Part shown: positions 1 through 11,543 of the stretch, piece after piece
Layout: each line of letters opens with the position of its first letter
How positions within the stretch are numbered: the stretch's first letter is position 1
Assembly (NCBI GenBank): GCA_043228905.1
Contig: JBHGNT010000011.1
Location: 5,208,001-5,272,000, forward strand
Source of the DNA: Azolla caroliniana
Taxonomy: Eukaryota > Polypodiophyta
Length of the DNA stretch: 64,000 nt
Direction of reading: 5' to 3'
Program-made: the position numbers and the translations under genes
Notes under the pieces: model-generated
Databases searched by the model: none
Seen by the model: only the letters and a program-made list of their open reading frames with translations
Told to the model about the DNA's origin: nothing

Positions 1-369
1 AGAAGTGAAATGTACACCAGAGGGGAATGCGAACTTATGCACAGGAGGAACTATATTCATCAACTAAGAATCATCAACCAGAACACAATGGGCCAAGTGG
101 GCTTTTTATAGAAGTCCTCAAGGGACGAGCACATTAAATGCTGTTGGTGGAGTCTAGTATTAGACATCCACTAAAGTATGATGCTATCATAAGAATATCT
201 AATATTCTTTGACCACATTTACAGTTGACAACTTGATATCACAATCTAGGTCTTCGTGTAACTAGATCGTTTACACAGATTACAATGAAGTGTGTTCATA
301 TACTTTTTCACATATCGTGCTTTTCTCCGTTAACACTGGTTCACACAAGTTGAGCTTGATTCTCTACAC
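1..369. other. Unassigned AT-rich sequence
   Basis: No coding signal is recognised. It lies just upstream of the LINE coding block and may be its 5' part or host intron. If the AP-4 mu gene to the right is intact, its missing 3' exons would have to lie left of this point. Confidence 0.4.
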
Positions 370-389
370 TCCATTTGCTTCGGCATGGA

Positions 390-642
390 GGGTGGGAAGA
401 GATGAATCTAGAGCTAAAGCCCTTATTATCCACTTCATGGATATGGACAAGAAATAAGCTTTCCTATCTAAAAGAAGGGCACTCAAGGGTGAGAAAATAT
501 ACTTGGATGACAATCTAACTCCAGCTCAAGTGGCACACCACAAAGAAAACATGCCACGAGTGCTCAATGCAAGGAAGGAAAATGGGTTGTATATAGAGAT
601 GGTAGGGTCATTATTACAAAGAAGAGAAACGTAAGACGACGT
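390..642 (+). pseudogene. LINE ORF1-like C-terminal domain remnant
   Basis: The plus-strand reading includes KKIYLDDNLTPAQV and, after a frame change, VVYRDGRVIITKKR. This looks like the tail of LINE ORF1 proteins (a helical segment followed by a 'WAVYRDG' strand). It runs in frame into the endonuclease that starts at 643. An in-frame stop interrupts it near 460. Assignment is from motif memory, so moderate confidence. Confidence 0.55.
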
Positions 643-1425
643 ATGGCCTCTAAGACCCTATGCATGACTATATGGAATTGCAACAGCTCTCTATGGACAG
701 ATGTCGGTTATTTTGAAGATACCTTCAAAAACATTGCTACGTATACAGAGACCCACCAATGCATGGCTAGCAAACTCCCCAATGCACAAGGATATAGATG
801 GGAGTCAATATGTCATCCTCAACCTTGGACACCAAGAAGCACTAGAGGTTCGAGAGGAGTGGCTGTGTTATACAAAAAGGAGCTCCTATGATGATAGAGT
901 GCATGTTGTGCATAAGGACGTAGATGCACGTTACATGTGGATACAAATCAACAGAGGGGATCTTAGGGAACTATATATTGCAATTTGCTACTTTCCACTG
1001 CATACTCAAGGTTTGCACCTCTCCGTGAATCACCATATCTATCATCATAAGATTGCTACTATGGGGGAGATAATACTATTAGGGAACTTCAATGCATGAA
1101 CTAAGGATGAACAAACAACTATGTTTGACACCAATGAGGCTGTTTATGGAGAAGTTATGGCAGAAGACTTACTCTAAAGCGACAAGCTCAAGATATAGGT
1201 GCTATAACTGAATATGGCAAACACTTTCTAGCCTTCAGAAGTGCGCATGGATTTGTGATATATAATGGACTGCCATGATGGCCTGGATCGGATGCTTTGA
1301 CATGTTGGAACCCAAAAGGAGGTGCAAGCACAGTCAATTACAGAATGGGATATCCATCTCTTACACCTGAAATAAGAGAGTTCATGCATATCTACGCTTT
1401 GAGGTGAAAGATGGATGCACAAAGG
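643..1425 (+). pseudogene. LINE APE-type endonuclease
   Basis: The N-terminal half reads MTIWNCNSSLW and then GVAVLYKK, and after a frameshift LYIAICYFP and IILLGNFNA. These match the strands of APE-like LINE endonucleases, the last being the metal-binding 'GDFNA' motif with Asp changed to Asn. The C-terminal half reads GFVIYNGLP, WPGSDALTCWNP and STVNYRMGYPSL, the substrate-binding and 'S-x-I-D-Y' region (here VNY). The enzyme would nick target DNA to prime reverse transcription. At least two frame changes and several stops make it non-functional. Its 3' half is triplicated in tandem. Confidence 0.75.
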
Positions 1426-2413
1426 ATGTATATGCTAAGGAGAGTGGGTTGGCTAAGTATCAATTCACTTGAGAGACAATTGATGTGAATAGTTGTGGAG
1501 TATACAATGGCATGCTACATTTGAACCCTTTCACACCCTAGATGAAGTTACCCAACAATTGATGTGAATAGTTGTGGAGTATACAATGGCAGAAGACTTA
1601 CTCTAAAGCGACAAGCTCAAGATATAGGTGCTATAACTGAATATGGCAAACACTTTCTAGCCTTCAGAAGTGCGCATGGATTTGTGATATATAATGGACT
1701 GCCATGATGGCCTGGATCGGATGCTTTGACATGTTGGAACCCAAAAGGAGGTGCAAGCACAGTCAATTACAGAATGGGATATCCATCTCTTACACCTGAA
1801 ATAAGAGAGTTCATGCATATCTACGCTTTGAGGTGAAAGATGGATGCACAAAGGATGTATATGCTAAGGAGAGTGGGTTGGCTAAGTATCAATTCACTTG
1901 AGAGACAATTGATGTGAATAGTTGTGGAGTATACAATGGCATGCTACATTTGAACCCTTTCACACCCTAGATGAAGTTACCCAACAATTGATGTGAATAG
2001 TTGTGGAGTATACAATGGCAGAAGACTTACTCTAAAGCGACAAGCTCAAGATATAGGTGCTATAACTGAATATGGCAAACACTTTCTAGCCTTCAGAAGT
2101 GCGCATGGATTTGTGATATATAATGGACTGCCATGATGGCCTGGATCGGATGCTTTGACATGTTGGAACCCAAAAGGAGGTGCAAGCACAGTCAATTACA
2201 GAATGGGATATCCATCTCTTACACCTGAAATAAGAGAGTTCATGCATATCTACGCTTTGAGGTGAAAGATGGATGCACAAAGGATGTATATGCTAAGGAG
2301 AGTGGGTTGGCTAAGTATCAATTCACTTGAGAGACAATTGATGTGAATAGTTGTGGAGTATACAATGGCATGCTACATTTGAACCCTTTCACACCCTAGA
2401 TGAAGTTACCCAA
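1157..2413 (+). repeat. Tandem repeat, 429-bp unit, 2.9 copies
   Basis: Units begin at 1157, 1586 and 2015, each with ATGGCAGAAGACTTACTC, and appear identical base for base over the stretches compared. The unit covers the endonuclease C-terminal coding region. Each internal junction carries a 37-bp segment (1555-1591) that is a second copy of 1476-1512 from inside the unit. The last unit stops at about 2413, where the sequence leaves the repeat at CCCAA. Confidence 0.95.
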
Positions 2414-2439
2414 GGATTGTCAAAATTATTGCATAAAAC

Positions 2440-3992
2440 TGCCACAAATGCCTGTCCTAACACAATGGCCAATCTCCCCAAACTTGGTAGAATCATTTTT
2501 TTATACAAACAACCTACCAACGCCTCGTAAGGAAGAAGAGATTGTATTTAGCTAAATTTGAAGATCATTTGTATCACTTGTTTCTAGGACAAGAAATTAA
2601 AAGAGCATGGAGAATGTTCAATGAGAGGCAACCTACCACACATGTGACCTCACCTCAAGTGTAGCATGAATATGCAAAGGTCCTGTATGATATCCCGAGG
2701 CAACCTCCTCTTCCACAACCACATGAATCCACTTTTTTTACTCCACAAAATATAAGAAATGCCATTGATCGGTTACAATTTGGGAAGTCACAGGATTATG
2801 ATGGATTGGTTGGTGAGCCGTTTATCTATGCCCATTACATCTTGCTTCCATTGCTAGCACACATCTTTAATAGAGCCATGTGTTAAGGTTTCTCTACTAG
2901 ATGGACTCACCATACCATTGTGCCAATCCTCAAGGGTGGAGACCCCATGTTGCCAAACAACTATAGAACAATCATGATTGGCCATTACTTGGCTAGTTAA
3001 ACTATATGGCTCGATTCTAGAGTCAAATTTGAGTATATGGGCAGAGTGGAATGGCTGCCACTCAGCTGGACAGGGCCTTCGGAAGGGGTTCACAACTTTG
3101 GATCACAAATTGACCATCCAAGCCCTTATCGAGGAGGGCAGAGCCCATAATAAGAGGAATTATCCCTGCAATGTGGATTTCAGAAAAGCCTTTGAACCCA
3201 ATCTATTCAAATGAGCTGGGACCCAACCTAGCGATCACCGAAATGGCCATTGTACCATGTGCTTGGCTTATTCAACGGCTACATCCCTTGGTGTTCCTAC
3301 AGATAAAGGGGGAATCTATGCACTCTTTGAATCCATGTCAGGAAAAGTGTGGTCTTCCAAGGGTTTTTCAGAGGCAGTGGCTAGCACAATCGGAGTGAAG
3401 CAAGGATGCCCAGTGCCCACTATCAACTACTCTCCTCAGTCTCTATATACATGAGGTATCAAAGTACATAGAGGGATTCTAGGGTTCAGGAGCATGCCTA
3501 GCTGCGATAGCTACACAAATATTATTATATGCTGATGATATTGTGCTGATTTCTGACTCTTCAGAGGGACTACAAAGACATCTAAATGAGTTAAAACTAT
3601 TTTGTACGGGCAAAGGTTTATTGATAAACATGGATAAAACTGAAGTGATGGTGTCTAACACCACTCAAGCATGGGTAACAAGATCAGAACCAGAATTCTT
3701 CTTGGGAGAGGATAAGGTGGAATACACACGCTCCTACACATACCTAGGAGTAACATTTACAGGGCCTAGGTTCTCTTTATGGGAGGTTTCTTGTGCTAGA
3801 CTTTCTCGTGGATATGCAGCCTTTGGTGCTCTCGAAAGACAATGTGCACATTTGCAGTTCCAAGAGCCACAAACTAAGCTGCGGTTATTGGATACACTTG
3901 TCACACCAACTCTTCTCTATAGAGTAGAAATGTGGGAACTGAGTCTTAACAAGGAAAACCATTGGAAAGATTTAGAGAGACCTGTAGTGTAA
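2440..3992 (+). pseudogene. LINE reverse transcriptase
   Basis: Fragments in three plus-strand frames follow the LINE RT order: VPILKGGDPMLPNNYRTIMI (2920-2980, the 'P.K.Gd...NyRPI' block), GLRKGFTTLDH (3070-3105), the VDFRKAF motif (about 3170-3195), IGVKQGCPV (3390-3420), then YADDIVLI (3531-3554), which keeps the catalytic YADD box. The thumb-like region continues to 3992 (LGVTF and a 'GYAAFGALERQC' segment). It would copy element RNA at the nicked target. Several frameshifts are needed to read it, so it is a pseudogene. Confidence 0.85.
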
Positions 3993-4127
3993 ATGATTGC
4001 CTGCATGATAAGTGCCCCATGATATAACCCAACCAGAGATGAGAGCAGCCCCTATCCTATAATCACTGAGGCATTGTTCCAATTAGTGACCTATATCCAA
4101 CATGTTTGGGAGCTCCCTAAATGGAGG

Positions 4128-4150
4128 TTTAGGGTTTAGGGTTTAGGGTT
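4128..4150 (+). repeat. Interstitial telomere-type repeat (TTTAGGG)3
   Basis: Three perfect TTTAGGG units plus TT lie inside the 3' part of the LINE. TTTAGGG is the common plant telomere repeat. A short run like this can come from break repair or chance. Confidence 0.85.
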
Positions 4151-4549
4151 GGCACTTATGTCACCAAGACAACTGGGTGAAAATGGAGACATTCATTGTT
4201 GGTATGCTGAGATGTAGCAATGGTTTGAGTCACATGGCATAAGCATAAATGCACTACCTCCATTCCAATATAGCTTGAACTGTCCCCATCTAAACATGAC
4301 CAAAGTGGAATAGAATAGAGTGATCCGAACTGAAATTATTAACTTGGAAAACAGGATAACATGGATCGGCCCCAAAGTATTCACTTGGTACGAAGATGGT
4401 ACGAAGATGGCCTGCTACGTTAGAGGATGGATTCATCATTAGGCCACCTTATATGGACATACATCTATCGTATGCGCTGCGTAGTGTGATAGGGCAGCTG
4501 CGAACTTCATCACATTAGTTAGAGATTGAGGTAGGCACATATACACGAA

Positions 4550-4990
4550 TACCTCTAGAAGAAATAATTTGCCGATTGTGTCATCAAGGAGTGGAATCTG
4601 AAGAACACTATGCTACCGTAGAGTCTTTTATGAAATAAGAGGGAGATGCCATCGCCTCTTTAAACAAGGTTTTGGCCCACTACGCAAGCTAATGGAATAT
4701 GAGGACCAACGGCGCCTTGGACTTTTCTTGCTAGAACTCAAGAGCCATAGGGAAAAGTTATTGAAGGACAATGGTACAACCACACAAGCTCGTCCACAAA
4801 GAACAATCACAACTTTCTTTTGCCCCATCACTCCAACTAATGCTACAAGTCAATCAAGAGCTACACAATTGGGCTCCCGACCAGGATATAGCAAAGGGGT
4901 TACAATAGATCTAGCAATAGCAATTTGTCGTGCACGTAGGCCTTGGCCCTAGGGACCACGACCTTATCACCCTTGTCATCAACAGATAAA
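4550..4990 (+). pseudogene. LINE C-terminal Cys/His segment
   Basis: The plus strand reads ICRLCHQGVESEEHYA at about 4568-4615, a C-x2-C-xn-H arrangement like the zinc-binding segment that closes many plant LINE ORF2 proteins. The following 86-residue open stretch (4692-4952) is basic and threonine-rich, without a recognisable domain. It is probably the ORF2 tail. Confidence 0.5.
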
Positions 4991-5874
4991 GGTCATTATC
5001 TCCCACCATTGTAGGTGCTTCCCTCGCGTCGGAGACCTATCCATTCTAGATCGACCTATGCCAAACATCTGTTGAAGTCAAAAGTTACAATATATCTAAC
5101 TTGAGAACCTTAATGTGCCGAAACCCAGATTCTTTCTGGTCTCTTTTTATCTTATTTACTTTTATATTTCCTTAGTAATATTTATTTTGATTTGATTTGT
5201 TGTTCTCAAAGAAAAGACAACACTCAAAATGTAATCTCTTGTTTGGTCTTATAGGCCATTTTGGCCTCTTAAAAGACATTAATATTTCTTTCTTTCTTTT
5301 TCTGTTCATGAGATCGCCGAAAACAGAACAGTTTACAAAGATGGAGTGGTTTGCATTCACTGTATTGGGGGCAGAGATGCACAGGTTCTGTATTGTGAAT
5401 ACAGAGCATCACAAAGACAAATACCTGAGAGAAAATATACTTATAATCAGGTTTAGCATTACACCTGAAAAATCGGATTAGTATATTCTTGCAGGATCCA
5501 TTGGAGATTTCTAAATGGAAGCTATCTGATGTAAAGTATTAATGGAGTGCCTTTGAAAGACAAGGTTACTAGCCTACCATCTCAATGTTGCATGACTTAA
5601 ATTTCATTCCGATCAATGGAGAATTTGAGGACAACTTGATTATAAAATCTGGATTCTAGAAGCCTGTAACATTTTTCCTATGTAGGTATTGGGTTTTCTG
5701 CAGAATAAAATGGATAACAGAGAAAGGAGAGCAGTTAGATTTCTAAATGAAAATCCAAGATAAGACTAAAAAAGAATGAGTTTCTGAAAGAGTGAAAATT
5801 TTTGTTCCGCTGAAGAGACAACCAAAATTTGTAAATTTGTTAATCTGAAAGAAGTCCAGTCATGAGAAATTTAC
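4990..5874. other. Non-coding sequence, probably AP-4 mu intron
   Basis: AT-rich, with no domain in any frame. It follows the donor site of the last recognised AP-4 mu exon. I looked on the minus strand for the next conserved exon (the start of the mu-homology domain) and did not find it here. Confidence 0.5.
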
Positions 5875-6001
5875 CATGGCTAGAAATAGTGCTGCTGCCA
5901 ATGCTAAGATCTTCATTTAATGCTAACCTTATTTCTGGATTTCCAGTTAGGTAGCTCTTCATTTGTATCGTTCCATCAACTTCTGATGTTAATATATAAC
6001 C
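5875..6001 (-). CDS. AP4M: AP-4 mu exon (start of mu-homology domain)
   Basis: It starts GYILTSEVDGTIQM after TTCCAG and continues GNPEIRLALNEDL. The proposed donor is GTAAAT after CATG. The 3' limit is less certain than the others because the next exon was not found. Confidence 0.88.
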
Positions 6002-8630
6002 CTGGAAAATAGTACCCATTGGTCAAGGTTGAAATTACAGTTCAGCAAGCTAAGCATTTGTGCATGTATCCTTCAATAATATGAAATGAGAAATCGGAGA
6101 CAAGATACATACACTTGAACTGAATGTCACACTTATTTTCTCAATAATATCCACAAATATTTCTTCTCGCTTTTTGCCACCAGGTTCATTCGCCACAACT
6201 GACTTAGTAACTGCAGTTCCGGGCATCCGTTTCGAACCTTGCTATGATAAAAAAAAATACATCATTGTAAGAGAAAAAGTGTGGCAGGAACACAAAAACA
6301 CATATTATATTAATGTCTAAAACTAATATATATATATATATTGTATATACACACATATATATTAATGGGAAAGAACTGTATATATACACACAAACGAGAG
6401 TTGCAATGCATCTCCAAGTAGTGGACTCCCTAAAAAGTGGAATGAACATGAATTCATAGCTGAAGATAAAAAAGATAAACATTTCTCAAGCATATGATGA
6501 AGAAGCTTAATAATTATTCATCCCACTGTCTGGCAACCCAATTTAATCATAAGAAAGGAAAAAATGCCATTATTGATGGTTGTACAATAAGGATAAGATC
6601 GAAGTTCTGTGACAAGCCAAGTTCATACAAGGTAGCAAGCTTTGGAAAACTAATTAACTAGCTCCACAGCTAGCAAGCTTAGTTACTTCAAGATACCAAT
6701 GTTTAGACCTAGCTCCACAACTAATTAAGACAGACATGAAAACTGTTATGTCAATGTCTTCAAATGGTAAAAGAGTCTTGGAAACACTCTTTCATTGTCA
6801 CATGGTATAATGCTCATGAAGGCTTTCGATTTTTTGGAAGTTAACAGCCCAGAATGTTTTTATTTTAGGCAGCAAAAGGCATGCATCTTGTAATTTTCTC
6901 TCTAGAAACTAGAAAGGAGGAGTGGAGGTATACCAAAACAAGCATTTTGAGTATTTAGTGTTCCATAAAATTAACATATGGAGTATCTTCTCAACGATTG
7001 AAGCTAAAAGAAGAATAAAACCCATAGAGGGCGAAGCCAGTAAACTTATGGTCGAAAAATGTAAAACCAAAGGAAGAATGCTTCACAAATTGAAACAAAT
7101 TGATCATATGTATGGACTAAGGTTTTACCATAAATATGGCAGCAGCCCCAAGATTTGGGATCCTTGCAGCATCAATAACAATGGGTTCATTGAAGACATA
7201 TGATTTCAAAATTTCAGTGGATGTTGTCTGTGGGTAACCAAAATCCTACCACAAACAAATGAAACAATAGCTTTATCTCTGTGTCAAAAGAAAGTGCAAT
7301 TCCATAAAGAAACACAAGAAAGCAATACAGACGTTAAAAGGAGAATACTCACTATCATTTCATCAAGAAGTTCATAGACTAATACAAAATTTCTCCTCAA
7401 AGATTCTTCATTGAGAACACCTAGATAATCTTTGGCTACTCTGATGATACGTTGCAATAACTCCAGCACAAGAGAAGGTGACACATTTACTCTTAACGTT
7501 GCCACAAATAGCAACCCTGCAACCTTCACATGCAAATAGTTCACACCATCCACATTCTGCAGAGACAAATCAAAACATAGAAGTTTATTCAGAGTAGAAG
7601 AAACTTCTTGACCATTAGTCTTTCAAACATCAACACACTGAATATTGGCGCTAAAACCAATCATGTGAAAGATTGTAGGGCTGAATAGCTAAATTTAGAG
7701 TTCGGGTATCCTAGAGCCGAGAACATAACATATATCATAAGCTCAAAGTTTTCTAATTGCTTTGACTGAAAGGCTCAATACAATCCGAGTATTGAGAGTG
7801 TCCACGGTACTGAACTGTTCAGCACCAGGAACATGTCAAAATCTGCATTTCTGAATGACTATCTGAATGACAAGGAATTTGTGGAACAAACACTGGTTTT
7901 GAGCTACCTGATTCAGAAAACAAGGTCTTGAGGCTACAAGAGTTCTATCCGGGTTGAAGCAGGAACCCAGGGCCTAACATGACTGGATTGACAGATACCT
8001 CATGACAAGTGTACTTAAGAGATATCCAGCGGATGTTGCACTCTATGTCAAAACAGAAGAAGAGCAGATAGTAAATGATGATGATTCAACTTTGGATGGC
8101 GACTCAAATAAAGATGACAATCATATGGAGGATTGAGACTCAAATAGGGAGAGAGGTACTTAAGATGATTACTGAATCTTGATCCACCATATCATTTTTA
8201 GGATTATGGATATTTCATCTGTTCTGTTTTTGATGATTACTCTTGTCTGGGCAAACCAAACTATAGATTGACATCTGTTTTGTGATTTTTCTTCCTCATT
8301 TCCCACTCAGAAACTTAGACCAGTAAGCTTCATATGTTTCTAATATCCTTATATGTAAATCCTGATCTATATATAGTGTATAGTTAATGAATGCATTATG
8401 GCATATATATCTTTGATGCATCGAATGGTTATGAGAATCTCCTCCTCTTTAGCTACTATTCACCAATGTAGCTTAAATCATTACTCAATCAAGTAATTCA
8501 GAAACCATTTGTAAATTGGATTTATTCCCACTCACAAATACAGGTGGGGCCTCCTCTCCTTCCTCTCCTTTCCAAAACTTCACATTCCGAAAAAATATTT
8601 CTGCACTGCTTTTCGGCACGTCTGCTCGAT
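5875..8630 (-). CDS. AP4M: AP-4 complex subunit mu (partial, five exons)
   Basis: Five exons are read on the minus strand: 8536-8630, 7353-7556, 7129-7245, 6113-6241 and 5875-6001. All introns begin GT and end AG, and codon phase is kept across every junction. Together they encode about 223 residues. These include SAEIFFRNVKFW, NVDGVNYLHVKV, VSPSLVLELLQR, NFVLVYELLDEMI, DFGYPQTTSTEILKSY, KRMPGTAVTKSVV and GYILTSEVDGTIQMKSYL, which match plant AP-4 mu adaptin. The protein is the medium chain of the AP-4 coat complex at the trans-Golgi network; its N-terminal longin-like half binds the small and beta chains and its C-terminal half binds cargo signals. The first exon (about 20 residues) and the C-terminal cargo-binding exons are not visible. 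No stop or frameshift is seen in the five exons, so the gene may be intact with very long introns, or it may be a truncated copy. Confidence 0.93.
6113..6241 (-). CDS. AP4M: AP-4 mu exon (43 codons)
   Basis: It reads QGSKRMPGTAVTKSVVANEP to EKISVTFSSS. The acceptor is ATAG after a T-rich tract and the donor is GTATGT. It encodes the linker into the mu-homology domain. Confidence 0.93.
7129..7245 (-). CDS. AP4M: AP-4 mu exon (39 codons)
   Basis: It starts DFGYPQTTSTEILK after GTAG and ends AAAIFM before GTAAAA. The DxGYPQ motif is diagnostic of adaptin medium chains. Confidence 0.93.
7353..7556 (-). CDS. AP4M: AP-4 mu exon (68 codons, longin-like core)
   Basis: It runs from NVDGVNYLHV after the acceptor TGCAG to YELLDEMI before the donor GTGAGT. 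It includes RVNVSPSLVLELLQR and KDYLGVLNEESLRRNF. This is the most conserved part of mu chains. Confidence 0.95.
7925..8100 (+). pseudogene. Copia reverse transcriptase relic
   Basis: The plus strand reads GLKQEPRA, a stop, then DWIDRYLM and ADVALYVK. This corresponds to the 'GLKQAPRAWY..ID.YL......DP.LY' block of Copia RT. It sits in an AP-4 mu intron. No LTR was found beside it. Confidence 0.65.
8536..8630 (-). CDS. AP4M: AP-4 mu exon (residues ~20-51)
   Basis: It begins two bases into a codon after an ACAG acceptor, reads RADVPKSSAEIFF and ends APPVF before the donor GTGAGT. The longest open frame here is in a different phase and is a shadow. Confidence 0.9.
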
Positions 8631-9899
8631 CTGTGCAGTTGATCAAGCATTATAAAAACAACTAGAAATGATTTAGAAATAACATGAAAAATTGAAATGC
8701 TATTGCTTACAATCTCTAAAGATGATACTATCCCCTCGAAGTGAGAGCACAAAAAACTGAGAGATCATTTTATTCCTTTCAATGGAATCCCATTCATAAA
8801 ATGTGGATTTAAGTTGTGGTCGCTGTCCTCTTAGAAATTGTAAGGTCTCCCCCTTTCTACTCTAGAACATGTTAAGATCCTTCACAGAGAGCATTTAAAG
8901 ACACATATTTGGATTATCATGTGGAAGGTATCTGTGAAAAACAATAGGTTTTAAATGAACTTAAACATGGCATTCATCAAAGATCAGGATGTTTAAGCTC
9001 AAATGTATGATCAGAGGAGAATTATAATATTTTTCTGCTAAATGTTTATAAATTTGTAGCATTTTGTCATAATTTACCTATTGTTTCATGCATAAAAAGA
9101 ATACATTCTAATTAGTAAAGACATTTTTCAAGAATACTGGTTCAAAGTTGTAAAAATATGAAAATTGGTGCATAAGTATACAATTTTCCTGCTAAATTAG
9201 TATCGAATTTTGGCCTTTTCTTTTTTATTCCATACATATATGACATATTAATGAAGCAACGTTGCCAAAAGTCTACAAATGTAATATCTGTAGTGAAATT
9301 CTTTGTCAATGAGGTCACGAATGCAGCCTTTAAGATCAAATATTTGCTAGTACGGCTACAAATGCAGCATTTTAAGTAAATTCTTTGATAAAAAGGGCTA
9401 CAAATGCAACATCCGAGGGTGAAATCTTTTCTCAATGCGAGATCTCATGGTGAATTCTTTACTAAAATTCAAAATTGTTTATGAAAGACTTTGCAAATCA
9501 GCTGCCATATCTGAAAAATGGGATGGCTTTATATATGAAACCTTATGATCCATCTCTATGAGAACAGAAAACGACCTACTTTCCATCAAAACGTCCGTAT
9601 CTTGCAAACAGAACCGGTCTATGCTCAATTTTCAAAGAAATCAAAACAGGAAATAGAGATCTAGATGGTAATCAAACATGTGGTCACCTGTGCACCTTAG
9701 TTTGATCCTGAGTCTGATTTCTGACACTGCGAAGAAACAAAATTGGAGAGGAGGAGGAACAAGGTGAGGGGAGAAGGATTAGAAGGAAAGAGAAACTAAA
9801 TGTACATATGCCATGTGTGTAATGTTGTATGTATATATGCATGCATGTGTGTAATGTTGTATCGCTCTATGTATGTATATATGTATGACATGTTATGTA
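8631..9899. other. Non-coding sequence with short degenerate repeats
   Basis: No gene is recognised. Between about 9280 and 9440 a motif close to GGCTACAAATGCAGCAT recurs three times. From 9800 to 9910 there is ATGT/ATGC-rich simple sequence. I searched here on the minus strand for AP-4 mu exon 1 and did not find it. Confidence 0.5.
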
Positions 9900-10145
9900 T
9901 GCTCATGTTATGTAATGTATGTACATAAAGAGGGCTGGCGAGGGAATCGCGGCCACAGACGGTGCAGGTCACTCAGAGGACGGCGCGTGATCGGCACCGT
10001 CAGATTTCGATAAGGAAGAACACGCGGAAAAACAAAGCTGTCAGAGGTCACCCAACTCTGAGTCGTTGGTCGCCCATCCCTGACCTTTGCAGGTCGCCCA
10101 ACCGTTGCAGGTTGCCCAACCAAATGTATCATTTCGGCCAAAATC
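9900..10145. other. GC-richer unassigned segment
   Basis: This island is clearly richer in G+C than its flanks. It has a short imperfect repeat of GCAGGTYGCCCAACC near 10,088-10,122. Open frames on both strands are short and match nothing I know. Confidence 0.35.
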
Positions 10146-10169
10146 TTTAAATAAGCTTGATCATTACCC

Positions 10170-10620
10170 TTAAAACTTACAATAACATATCAAACAATCA
10201 CAAAATCCAACCTTCAATTATTCAAAATCGACTATCTTCACCATACTTAACATAAAACAAATAATCATCTTAAAACATAAATGTTAAAAGTTTAAAAACA
10301 TAAAACTTAAAACAAAGATCAACTTATAACATACTTGAAACATGAATCAAAATATGACATCCTTTAAACATAAATCTACATACGACATATTTGAAACATA
10401 AAACTTTAAACATAAATCAGAATATGCCATACTTGAAAAATAAATCAACATATGACATCCTTTGAACGTAAATCCACTTTGAACATCGTAAACCCAAATC
10501 AACATGTGTCATACTTGAAACAAGAAACTTAAAACATAAATCAACATATGACATACTCCCAAATGCACTCATAAATCAACATAAATCCCTCGAAACATTG
10601 TAAACCCAAATGCACCGGTC
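10170..10620. repeat. AT-rich degenerate minisatellite
   Basis: Variants of AAACATAAATCAACATATGACATACTTG recur throughout, about 30-45 bp apart. It lies directly beyond the 3' end of the MULE transposase gene and could be subterminal sequence of that transposon. Confidence 0.6.
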
Positions 10621-10642
10621 CGCAAAACCACTCAAGCTATGT

Positions 10643-11404
10643 TTATGGCTCATCTGGAGATGATGGCAAGATGTGACCACAATTCTTGCAACAATCAACA
10701 TTTGAGCCCCTTGATCTAAAGGTCAAGGCATCGCAATGCAAGCATCGCATCTTCTCTATCGCATATATTGGCAACCGCTTCCTAGTTCGACTTGCGCCTC
10801 TTTGCATTTTTCCTATGTGTGCCTTGGAAGTGTTTGGGGAGATGCCAATAAGATCTTGTGAAATGTTGATTGATGCTCCCCTTTTTGCACCAATTGCTTG
10901 CTTACACCCTATGGATCCACGATCTTCTTCATTGATTGGTTTCGGTGCACCTAGGTGATACACCAGCATCTGACCTATTTCTTCAATGGACTCCATACAT
11001 GCCAAAATTGTTGCACGGTCGAGGGATCGTAACCCTTGCCTAAGACATTGAATAGCCCCCTCAACCGTTTGTATTTTCAACTCCCATTCCTCCATTTGTG
11101 ATGTTATAGGGTTTGTCTCCTCGACTGGTTCTACCTCTGTCTCCACTTCCGTCTCTATGAAATGGTCATTGCACATATGGGTTGCATGATCTATAAAAGG
11201 CAATGACCCACATAGATGTGGCATGTGCCTGTCAATAATCATCCTAATGCCGAGTATATGCTTACATTTACTCGTAGGGTCTTGGCAATCACAATATGAG
11301 TATTGGAGCGATACATTATACCATACATTCGGTTTTGTCAAGCTCAATATTTTAAACCAATATTGGGGCTCATCCACAATATGCATTGTCACATCATTAG
11401 TTTT
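10643..11404 (-). pseudogene. MULE transposase C-terminal part (SWIM zinc finger)
   Basis: A 249-residue open frame on the minus strand contains CDCQDPTSKCKHILGIRM, a C-x-C-xn-C-x-H SWIM zinc finger, within the first 50 residues. This finger follows the catalytic core in many MuDR/MULE transposases. The C-terminal 200 residues include a Glu-rich stretch and a final C-x2-C...C-x2-C pair (CLHCDAL and CKNCGH), possibly a second zinc site. The upstream catalytic part lies at 15,365-16,560, beyond an inserted Copia element, so the gene is split. Confidence 0.8.
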
Positions 11405-11502
11405 TGTAAAGAATTAGGTAAGTAATTAAGGGTTAATTAGTACCTAATTATGTGATTAAGTTAAGCAAAGATTATGTGATATGTGTGTGTATGTGTGTGA
11501 GA

Positions 11503-11543
<41 letters not shown>

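Larger units (their letters stand above)
370..4990 (+). mobile_element. LINE (non-LTR retrotransposon), decayed
   Basis: A single non-LTR element is read in order on the plus strand: an ORF1-like C-terminal domain (about 390-640), an APE-type endonuclease (643-1425 plus duplications), a reverse transcriptase (2440-3990) and a C-terminal Cys/His segment (about 4550-4950). The order is that of plant L1-type LINEs. Every domain carries stops or frameshifts, so the copy is dead. No poly-A tail or target duplication could be identified; the 3' end at about 4990 is approximate. A related LINE fragment lies at the far right of the window in the same orientation. Confidence 0.85.

Noticed and set aside
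1228-2280. Three identical 64-codon minus-strand frames
   Set aside because: They are antisense shadows of the triplicated LINE endonuclease segment, which reads sensibly on the plus strand.
1157-2413. CRISPR-like array
   Set aside because: Units are 429 bp and identical throughout with no spacer pattern; this is a tandem duplication in a eukaryotic LINE.
8522-8752. 76-codon minus-strand open frame
   Set aside because: It overlaps the AP-4 mu exon at 8,536-8,630 in the wrong phase and runs through the splice donor.
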